Shown: piece by piece, positions 56,066 through 64,000 of the stretch | Layout: each line of letters opens with the position of its first letter | How positions within the stretch are numbered: position 1 is the first letter of the stretch | NCBI GenBank assembly: GCA_015179125.1 | Contig: WHVA01000061.1 | Coordinates: forward strand, 1 to 64,000 | Length of the DNA: 64,000 nt | Source: Gautieria morchelliformis | Taxonomy: Eukaryota; Basidiomycota; Agaricomycetes; Gomphales; Gomphaceae | Direction of reading: 5' to 3' | Notes under the pieces: generated by a model | What the model saw: only the letters and a program-made list of their open reading frames with translations | Databases searched by the model: none | Told to the model about the DNA's origin: nothing | Made by a program: the position numbers and the translations under genes

Positions 56066-58675
56066 TTACCGCTCTGCATATGATGTCTTCCGGCGTTGCT
56101 TGCGTTCAGGAGAGGGTGGGAGCAGTGTCCGTTTCTCAGGCCTGGCTAGTGCCCTAGAAGCCTGACCAAATACCTGTGAATAGATCAACATATGGTCAGG
56201 AGCTAAGGGAAGTCTAATTTGCGCACATTGCTTGAATGGCCAGGCTGGCTCATGAGATTAACTGCTGGAACAAGAGTGGGGTGTATTTCTTTTTCTTTGC
56301 CCATAATACGACTCAAGCGGACCTCCAACTTTGCACAGGTATCTCGGAGCTCACAGAGGTTAGCATTGGATGACAGTGTCTCAGCCAGAAGACCTGCATC
56401 GTCCAGAAGGGAGACCATGCCATGCAGTTGTGGAAGCACATTGCGCACTGTATGATCAATTTTATCTTCAATTTGGTGGCGGATCGCTTCATAGTTCGTA
56501 GTGTTCTGCTGCCCATAATGTTCAATGCCAGCAACCACATCAAGTAAAATTATCCTCACCGTTTCATTTGTAATACTGCACTCATCGTCCTCAGACTGGC
56601 TTCCTTCAACTTCAGACTCATTGCAGCCACAAGGTCTATCCCCCCAGCTTCAGCAGCAAATCGTGTTGAAAGCCAAGAATAGTAGGTGCGTTGTAAGCAG
56701 CGGCGTGTGAAAATTCCAGGTAATATCTGTGTAATAAGAAGATAAACAAAGAGATCAAACCGCAGGCGTTTGCCTGCTCGCTGCCATTGGTGTATGTATT
56801 TGCGTTTGAGTACAGCATTGAATGCTTCGAGATGATTAGTTGTTGGTATAACACCCTCTATTGGGATCTTCAAGATACGTGAAGCCTCCAGATGGCCTTT
56901 GTGTGACCATCCCTTCCAGAGGGAATACGGCATCCAAGTGTTTGTCATATAATCAAGGTATGCAAGGCCAGCCATTGCACCCGCAGCCATCTCAGGCAAC
57001 TGTGCAAGGTTACTCAATGCAGCCTGTTCTTCAGTTATTAGCTGCTGAGCTGCTTCATGATCAACTGAGAGAATAAGTCTGGGCCACTGGGTTAGAATAT
57101 ATAGTAGTAGATGTAATATATATTAGCTCACAATTTTTCCAAGGCTTGAAGCCGACCTTTAACTTGCTGTTTTGGGAAATTAGATGTTTTTCCCATGTGG
57201 AGCATTTTCTTGCGCTGATTCGTCCAGCACTGACGGACATGAAACTTGCACAATATGAGCCAAATGTCTGGCCATGTGTGTGCAAGAGCACCACACTCCT
57301 TCATGTCTGTGTCGGTAATAGCCACACAGGGTGTAAACGGCACACCATTTTGAGAACCAAGGGAATTTTTCCATGCTGTCAAAACTTCAACAAGAATAGT
57401 TGTATCATAGCCAGCATGCGTGGCTTTGTTTCCTGTAGGGGCTGAAAACAGAAAAAAAGCCAAAGGAACCCCCTTTTTTCCTTCATCAATGCCGAGGGCA
57501 ATAAATAGGAGCACCCGCCGGTCGCAAATACCAAAAGTACCATCCAGAATGAGCTGACCCTGATGTGCATATTTCCATGCAGCATCTTTCATTTCAGCAG
57601 TCTGAATGCATATGCGAAGGCGGCCATCCTTTTCCACCCTGGCTTGATAATCAAACACTGCTCCTGCCAGCTCAGGTTTGTAGGCAGTAGACTCTGGGTT
57701 AAGCCAATTATCAAGATTATACTGTGGATGCTCTGAGACATCAATTCCATGCATTCTTGAGTATTTGCGATAGAGTCGACAGCTATCGCTTGGCAGGATC
57801 TCGTAACGAACATTCATGGTTCGAGGATCATGGGTGGCCTGGTCGCTATACATTTTTGCATGGCAAAGTTCAACATTGCGAGCTTGGATTGATGTAATAC
57901 TAAAAAACAGCCTTGAAATCCCATTCCATATCTAATTCATGATAAGACTCACCTGGCACCACCCATCATCTGCTGCAGAGCAACCTGCCATACATGGTCA
58001 TGCAATGGAATGGCTGGGAGTCGCATCATCTTTCGGACCAAACAGCTATCATTATGTGACAAGACACCAGTGATTCGTCGCACATGATAGTCCGACATAC
58101 GATATGTGATGTCGAGATGAGCAAGGCATCCAGTATGGTCGTACGGGGTCTTTCGAAGCCACAGTTTTTCATTTATAGGAAGGCCTTTTGCCATTTGTTG
58201 CTGGTCATCTTTAGTTTTTCGTGCATCTGTACTTGTGCCACATTGACTTTGGAAGGGAATGGAGTAAGTATTTATTTCAATCTATCTATTAAATGTTTCC
58301 TACCACTGTAGCAGCATGCGAGTATACACGTTCAGTCCTTTTCCATGGTGCTTACTCCACCTCTTACTCCAACCATTTCCAAGATCATCCATATTCCGAA
58401 GGTCCAGTCGTTGAGCTTGCAACATACACGAGGCCTCTTGCTGCGAGTGCAGCTCATCAGAGAAAAGTCGATGGAAATTTGTGGCCGCATCGTAGTGTTG
58501 TTGAATCTGTTTGGTCTGTGTCGCATCTAAATGGAGCATTTTAATATGAACCTGTATGTTCATGAATCGAGGATGAGTACGAGTTAATATAAATCTTAAG
58601 ACAGCTCACCGTAACATGGCCTCCACGTTGCATCATTGGTTTATGTGGTGCAGGTGGAATCCTGTTGGTCTGTGG
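56066..58675 (-). CDS. MULE-family (Mutator-like) transposase
   Basis: Minus-strand exons join in frame. VHIKMLHLDATQTKQIQQHY leads to a Cys/His zinc-binding stretch (LLQCQCGTSTDAR ... CLAHLDITYR). After an intron come LCHAKMYSDQATHDPRTMNV and the DDE core: GQLILDGTFGICDRRVLLFI (first Asp), PCVAITDTD (second Asp), LILCKFHVRQCW. Then, after a 53-bp intron, AAQQLITEEQAALSNLAQLP, MPYSLWKGWSHKG and TTNHLEAFNAVLKRKYIHQW (candidate Glu). A helical tail and a final exon, VFGQASRALARPEKRTLLPP, end at TAA (56066-56068). No internal stop was found in the core, so the enzyme may be intact. The N-terminus is uncertain and lies in Pro-rich repeated exons upstream. Confidence 0.8.
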
Positions 58676-59275
58676 AAATTACCGAAGAAAATGGTAAGCA
58701 ATCATGGTGGCTCTGCAGATCAAAGAATATAACTTACGCTGGGAGAAGGCGGCTGTGTTGGTAGCGCACCTGGGGCCAAAGCTGAGAGCTGAGTGTCAGG
58801 AGCCAGCGAAGGGAGTGGCGGCGGAGGGGGCATAGCAGACGAGGACGGAATCCTGTTGATCTGTGGAAATTACAGAAGAAAATCGTAAGTAATCATTGCT
58901 GCAGGACTGCAGATCAAAGAATATAACTTACACTATGAGAAGGCGGCTGTGGTGGTAGCGCACCTGAGGCCGAAGCTGAGAGCCGAGTGTCAGGAACCAG
59001 GGAAGGAAGCAGCGGCGAAGGGAACAGCGGCGGAGGGGGCATAGCAGACGAGGACGGAATCCTGTTGATCTGTGGAAATTACAGAAGAAAATGGTAAGCA
59101 ATCATTGCTGCATGACTGCAGATCAAAGAATATAACTTATATTATGAGAAGGCGGCTGTGGTGGTAGCGCGCCTGAGGCCGAAGCTGAGAGCCAAGTGTC
59201 AGGAGCCAGGGAAGGAAGCAGTGGCGAAGGGAGCAGCGGCGAAGGGAACAGCGGCGGAGGGGGCATAGCAGACGA
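58658..59275 (-). repeat. Three tandem exon-intron cassettes at the transposase 5' end
   Basis: A unit of about 190-210 bp occurs three times. Each unit has an exon coding a Pro/Ser-rich segment (AMPPPPLFPSPLLPSL ... LSASASGALPPQPPSH) and an intron ending near AATCCTGTTGATCTGTGG (plus-strand orientation). The copies start near 58,658, 58,848 and 59,058. Splice borders repeat with the unit, so each copy could be included in the mRNA. Confidence 0.65.
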
Positions 59276-59630
59276 GCCAATGGAGAGCACAGAACGCAGA
59301 ACAAGGTCTACCACCTAGCTGTACAAATGAATGAGCGATATCCAGAGAGCTGGTATACCAAGAAACAAAATTACCTTTCAACAATGAATAGCCAATTTGA
59401 AGAACGCCGTTAAACATCGGACTAGAGGCCATAGGACTCGGTCCTCCTTTCTACCGGAGGAATGAGCGGACTTGAGCAACGTCAATCCAAGGAATCTATT
59501 ACTTACTTCAAGAGTTAGTATTGCTATATATAAAGTAGTGCCAGGCTGGCACCTGACAAGGGAGAGGGCCACCGACGGGACGAGGCGACGCTCAATGGAA
59601 TGATGAGGAGTTTTGTATTTCCACCGAATA

Positions 59631-59684
59631 ACTGGGGCAGCCGATGGTCTGGACTGGTCAGCTGCTGAGTCAGCTAGGTGTTCG
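59631..59684 (-). repeat. Right terminal inverted repeat of the MULE candidate
   Basis: Reverse complement of 51544-51597 with three mismatches. Confidence 0.7.
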
Positions 59685-60126
59685 AAGCCACTCACTTTTT
59701 ACTTTTCACAAGCGGCATGACTAAGCAATTAGCACTGTTCAGGATCGTTCCGTGTATAATCACATTGCGATGCTCACTGGAATATTACGTCCGCTTCTAA
59801 GTTTCCGAACGCGCAGTAACGGACATTATCACGGCTGCCCTGTAAATCTAGCGCAGTTGCAGCCTGCTACCACGACGTTATGCGCATGGGGCTTCGTAGC
59901 CAGACCCTCAGGTTATAGACTATAGCCCTCCTCCTGATCATTAAATCAGAAGTTCCTCTCACTCATCGATGCATTCGGACCTGGTGGTCGACTCTTGTAG
60001 CAGTATTAATACATTACCCACAATGACTGCCCTCAGGGGTATCCCCTCCACCCAGTCGACTTTTATACCTCTCGAGCTGTGGACGCCATGATTGGTTAAC
60101 TCTGCGAGGACACGCTAACTGCTGCG
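59685..60126. other. Intergenic region and promoter of the VIT/VWA gene
   Basis: No gene is seen. Possible TATA-like CTTTTATACC near 60,060, about 65 bp before the start codon. Confidence 0.35.
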
Positions 60127-63100
60127 ATGGCACCCGCTTCATATGATTTCTCAGGCATCGTATCCACCGCGGACCAGAGCGAGGCAATTTACCTACCGCT
60201 GAAATCGCTCAACGTTCATATCTTTATTGCGGACGTTTCTGCCCGCGTCACGCTATCCCAGCTGTACCAGTATCACGGAGCTAATACACTGTCCGAGACA
60301 TACTACGTCTTTCCAGTACCGGCAAACGCCGCAGTATGCAGCTTCGAGATGAAATCCACCAATGGGGTCCGCCTCAAAGGAGTCGTAAAAGAGCTCTCCC
60401 AAGCGAAAGAAGAGTATCAGGAAGCTCTCAGCAAAGGATGGTTGACTGGTCTTCTCGAGCAGTTTCGCCAAGACGGTATGAGTCCTTCTCCCAATATGAC
60501 AACCACCTCCGGACATTTTGGACAAAGGGCTGACCGTTTTCGTTGTGTCTAGTGTTTGTTGTGTCCATAGGCTCGATGCCACCGAAAACCGACGTTACAG
60601 TTTTGCTTTCAGTGAGCTGCCCTTTTCTTACCCTAACAAGTCGCCTTATGTGTTCTATTCAGTATGTTGTAAGCCTGTCCGACGATGATCAAATTGACAC
60701 TGTTCGGTTCCAGCTCTCAACGCATGTTCGCGCCCGCTATGGTGCACCAGTGAACTCCGCCGTGTATCATGACTCCACCCCCAGCGGGCCCCTGAGCATC
60801 ACTGTCGACATAGAGATGCCCGGTGACATTCTTGATGTCACATCGTGGAACCACAACCCCATTATTGATCTGCCAGTCCCGGGCGCGAGTCACTCTGGCC
60901 ATTGTGTCCGTAAACAGTTTGATTCAGAAGATTTCGACTTCGGGCAAGATTTCTTGCTAACTGTGCATGCCCTCGGACTCGGGAGGCCCCGTTGCTTCGT
61001 AGAGCGCTTGTCTCACGAGGAGAACTCGTTACGTTCCGTTGTTGGTCCAACGGCGGCTTTTGCATTGACCATCGTCCCTCGGTTTGACATGAAGGTACGA
61101 CTGGCACAGGAATATATATTTTTGATTGATAGGTCCGGAAGCATGAGTGGATCTAATATCCTCATGGCGAAACAAGCATTGGAACTGCTCTTGAATGAGC
61201 TACCACCCACCGACTCGATGTTCAATATATACAGCTTCGGGTCGTCCTTTCAATCAATATGGCAAGAGAGTATGCCATACACGCCTGCCACTCTCCTTGA
61301 GGCGGTATGATACCTTATTTCCAGCCTTAGCTTTATGGTCGGCTTGATGTTTACGCTTCACAGACGGGTCATATAAATCGCATGGACGCTGACATGGGGG
61401 GGACTGAGTTACTTGGTGCACTAAGACACATTTTCCTACAGAGGAGACGAAATAGGCCCACCTGCATATTTGTGCTTACGGATGGGGAGGTTAGTTCTTA
61501 AAAATCATGGGCTATACATCTACTGAAGCGTCTTTCAAGGTCTATGATCCTATCATGACAATCGAGCATGTCCGCCAAGCTGTCTCGAATGCGTCCCAGT
61601 CTGGCGCGGCTCCTCTGCGCGTATTTGCGCTCGGAATCGGCAGTGGCGCATCTACAGCGTTATGTCAGGGACTTGCCACGGTTGGCAATGGATCACACCT
61701 GATGACAGTGGATCGCGAACCCTTGGCAATCAAAGCCAAGCGGTTGGTTAGCTCTATGCAGACCCCCCAAGTGAGCGACATCAGTATTGACTGGGGTGCT
61801 CTCAATCTAGGTAAGTGCATACTCTATCCTGAGTCTTATTCGTATTTCTTACGGGGCACGTTATTATTCCATAAGTTCCATACCGAATTCCACCCCTGGT
61901 ACCAGGGATGAGGCTCCTCTACACGGACATTCTTCCTGGTGACCAGGTGCCCGCAGAAGTAACCCTCAATTTGCGCATGGTAGACGGAACCCTTTGCAAG
62001 TACAAAGTGCCTGTTGAACCACTATCGCAGCACATTCCATCAAGTTTAACCGATGCATTAGGGGGGGTTGCAGAGATTCCGCCGCTAATTCATACAATGT
62101 ACGCACACTGGTTCATCCAGGACGTTGAGGTAGACGAGACGCGATTCCTCGAGCACCAGGGAATGGTTACAGCGAGTCCCGAAACCAAACGAGACATCGT
62201 GAAGAGGCACATCGTCGAGTATGGTACACGGTATCAGATAGCAAGTTCGCACACAGCGTTCATCGCAGTTGCAGCTCCCAATCCGCCAGTGAAGCCGCCC
62301 AGGCAGAATAGGAGCAGCAATCGTAGGGGTTCATGGCCCGACAAAAAACCTGATAGCAAAAAATCAGCGACGTCTGCGGCGAGCGCTCACTCAACGCCCA
62401 CGCAAGGGAATGGCTCCGCGAAAGGGAATGGCTCCACGCAAGGGAATGGCCCCGCGCAAGGGAATGGCTCCACGCAAGGGAATGGCTCCAAGCAAGGGAA
62501 TGGCCCCACGCGAGGGAATGGCTCCACGCAAGGGAATGGCTCCACACGGAATAACAACTCTCACAGCGCCAAGTCACAGGGCGGGAAGCAGGGCTCTACC
62601 CCCGAGACAGGTAGCAAATCCGACGACGAAGGCTCAAAGACACCCCGCGGAAAAGCCAAGTCGAACGCATCTACGCCGCACAAGGGTAGTCCGGCTTCTC
62701 AACACCCGTCGAAAGGATCGAGAAATTCCCCAACACACGCCTCCACGGGGAAAAGGGGGTCAACCAGTGGCACTTCCCAGAGCCCCGCTAGTGGGATGCC
62801 CGGGGCCTTTAATCCCCCAACACATGCCTCCACTGGGAAAAAGGGCTCAAGCAGTGGCACGTCCCAGAGTCCCACTAGCGGGATGCCCGGGGCCTTTAAT
62901 CCCCCAACACACGCCTCCTCGGGGAAAAAGGGTTCAAGTAGTGTCACGTCCCAGAGCCCCACTAGTGGGATGCCCGGGGCCTTTAGACAGTCCCCTGACG
63001 GAGAACCAACAGGGCCCGGGCTGTTCGACTTTTTTGTCCACAAGCCTTCCCCGGAATCGGTGCCCACGGCGGATGTGATCTGTGTCCCCGACCCCCTGGG

Positions 63101-63604
63101 GGGGATCCGACGGTTTTCATAGCTCCACCTCTACCCCGGTATACCCAAATCAGCACGATCGCCAATTCGTGGCTGAAAACCCTCAAGTCATTTATATTCT
63201 CGAAAAATCCACCAGGAGCACCGAGACCGCTCTCCAAGGGACCTGCTTCGGCGTTCCAAGCGCAGCATGTGCAGTCCACCCCAGCGGGAGTGTTGACGGT
63301 TGCCAGGTTACAATCACCATTCGACGGCTCCTTCTCTGGAATATCAGGGGAGCTGTCGTCGCTTGTGGGTATCCCCGAGGCGCAGCTCCGTAGCATGGCG
63401 CCCCCGATGGCATATGGGGCAGACAATGACTCCGTATGGGCGACAGCGGTCGCAGTTGCGTACTGCAGGAAAAGACTCTCGCGACACGTTGCCTTGTGGG
63501 AAGATATGGCGGAGAAAGCGCAGGATTTCGGCGCCAGGGTGTGTGGGAGCGGCGATGCGTTCCAAAATATTGTCCAGGAGGCTCTCAAGCTTTTCCAGTC
63601 CTAG
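60127..63604 (+). CDS. VIT and von Willebrand A domain protein with repetitive tail; frame slip in a G run
   Basis: Exons 60127-60475, 60553-60599, 60663-61304, 61364-61489, 61540-61810 and 61916 onward join in frame. The VIT domain shows [20 protein letters not shown] and [17 protein letters not shown]. The VWA domain has an intact MIDAS motif [18 protein letters not shown] and LTDGE. This inter-alpha-trypsin-inhibitor/PARP4-like layout occurs in many fungi; the proteins are thought to mediate metal-dependent protein contacts, with no known enzyme activity. The tail holds GNGSTQ repeats and three 29-residue repeats. The frame stops at 63122. One extra G in the 7-G run at 63,098-63,104 would open a further ~160 codons ([34 protein letters not shown]) ending at 63604, which match the usual C-terminal helices of this family. 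The real end is therefore probably 63604. Confidence 0.8.
62400..62550 (+). repeat. 18-bp tandem repeat coding GNGSTQ
   Basis: About eight imperfect copies of AAGGGAATGGCTCCACGC encode Gly-Asn-Gly-(Ser/Pro)-(Thr/Ala/Lys)-(Gln/Lys/Arg). The unit is in frame and gives a hydrophilic flexible linker. Confidence 0.85.
62727..62987 (+). repeat. Three 87-bp in-frame tandem repeats
   Basis: Each unit encodes about 29 residues starting [19 protein letters not shown] and ending SGMPGAFN. The second and third copies are more alike than the first. Confidence 0.85.
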
Positions 63605-64000
63605 GTATGCGTAGACACCTCACACACTCTCATATATATTATTACATACCCCGTTTCGAATTATGGCCTAGACATCCATAACTTCACCGCGCTAGCATTT
63701 TCTTGCCGATAGGACTTGTTGAGGTAGAGGTCACCAAGTGACCAGTGAAGGACCACATATCCCAGTGCGATCCAATGTTGACCTACACAAGGCAAGCATA
63801 GGCCGAAATAAGAAGGCCATACCTGCCTATAAGTCATTCCGATTCGAAACCAAGTGCTAATGATTAACCAGATCCCAGATCCCGAATGGCTCGAGTGGTA
63901 TACTTCAACGTGCTGGAACGGAAAATTTTACATGGGTTGGCCGCTTCGAATAGTGTGGCCTGGACGTGCATAAGTCCCCCGCACTAGCATTTCTTGTTGC
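63605..64000. other. Downstream non-coding sequence to window end
   Basis: No supported gene. A CTAGCATTTTCTTG block at about 63,692 recurs in shorter form at 63,984. Confidence 0.35.

Larger units (their letters stand above)
51544..59684. mobile_element. Candidate 8.1-kb Mutator-like element with captured host fragments
   Basis: Inverted repeats 51544-51597 and 59631-59684 match at 51 of 54 positions by eye (core CAGCAGCTGACCAG and CCAGACCATCGGCTGCCCCA). Between them lie an uncharacterised Cys-rich gene (+), alpha-amylase pieces (+), a guanine deaminase piece (-) and a MULE transposase gene (-). Long TIRs around a MULE transposase and foreign gene fragments are the definition of a Pack-MULE-like element. 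I could not identify a 9-bp target duplication, so the exact ends remain open. Confidence 0.55.

Noticed and set aside
62260..63588. Minus-strand frames with regular AWSHSL-type repeats, opposite the VIT/VWA tail
   Set aside because: The repeat is simply the antisense reading of the GNGSTQ minisatellite.

Overview
This window comes from a filamentous basidiomycete, most probably an Agaricomycete. The genes are rich in 50-60 bp GT-AG introns. They include families typical of basidiomycetes (DUF6533-like membrane proteins, DUF7918 proteins, VIT/VWA proteins), and the retroelements are chromovirus Ty3/gypsy, Ty1/copia and Tad1-like LINE. The retroelement style resembles Rhizoctonia/Ceratobasidiaceae, but that is an impression and not proof. 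There is no CRISPR, bacterial operon or rRNA, and I saw no convincing tRNA.

Layout. 1-12.8 kb is a nest of broken transposons after the last codons of a host gene: a copia 5' end, a Ty3/gypsy LTR-gag-protease block, a solitary 414-bp LTR, a deleted LINE on the minus strand, and a second gypsy 3' half. That 3' half (integrase, chromodomain, an antisense spliced Cys-cluster ORF, LTR) is split by a 1,499-bp solo LTR. 13.0-17.3 kb is a pseudogene fragment of cytosolic aspartyl-tRNA synthetase with a complete copia-type element (13511-17134) in it. Most of that element's pol has been replaced by host-gene pieces: a coiled-coil/PH-domain protein and permuted parts of a glyoxal (copper radical) oxidase. 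17.9-22.6 kb is a nearly complete, mutated copia element on the minus strand. 23.5-30.2 kb is a pair of about 2.6-kb direct segmental duplications, each with a DUF6533-like gene and the 3' end of a TMEM115-like gene, separated by a longer AspRS pseudogene.

29.9-50.5 kb is the host gene core: TMEM115/DUF1751 (-), a Ser/Pro-rich disordered protein (+), Sla2/End4 (-), a DUF7918 gene (+) with a decayed tandem copy, a serine carboxypeptidase (+) and the cytochrome oxidase assembly factor Shy1/SURF1 (-). I rebuilt complete frame-consistent exon models for TMEM115 (404 aa), the Ser/Pro protein (939 aa), Sla2 (1,088 aa) and Shy1 (281 aa).

50.6-59.7 kb holds a 914-bp TIR element followed by a candidate 8.1-kb Mutator-like element with 54-bp terminal inverted repeats. 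Inside it are a MULE transposase gene, an uncharacterised Cys-rich gene and pieces of host alpha-amylase and guanine deaminase genes, an arrangement resembling plant Pack-MULEs. 60.1-63.6 kb is a VIT + von Willebrand A protein with a repetitive tail.

The main biological theme is capture of host-gene fragments by two unrelated transposon classes in one locus (copia retroelement and MULE), along with CpG-directed decay: all six differences between the LTRs of the host-gene-carrying copia element are CpG to TpG/CpA changes.
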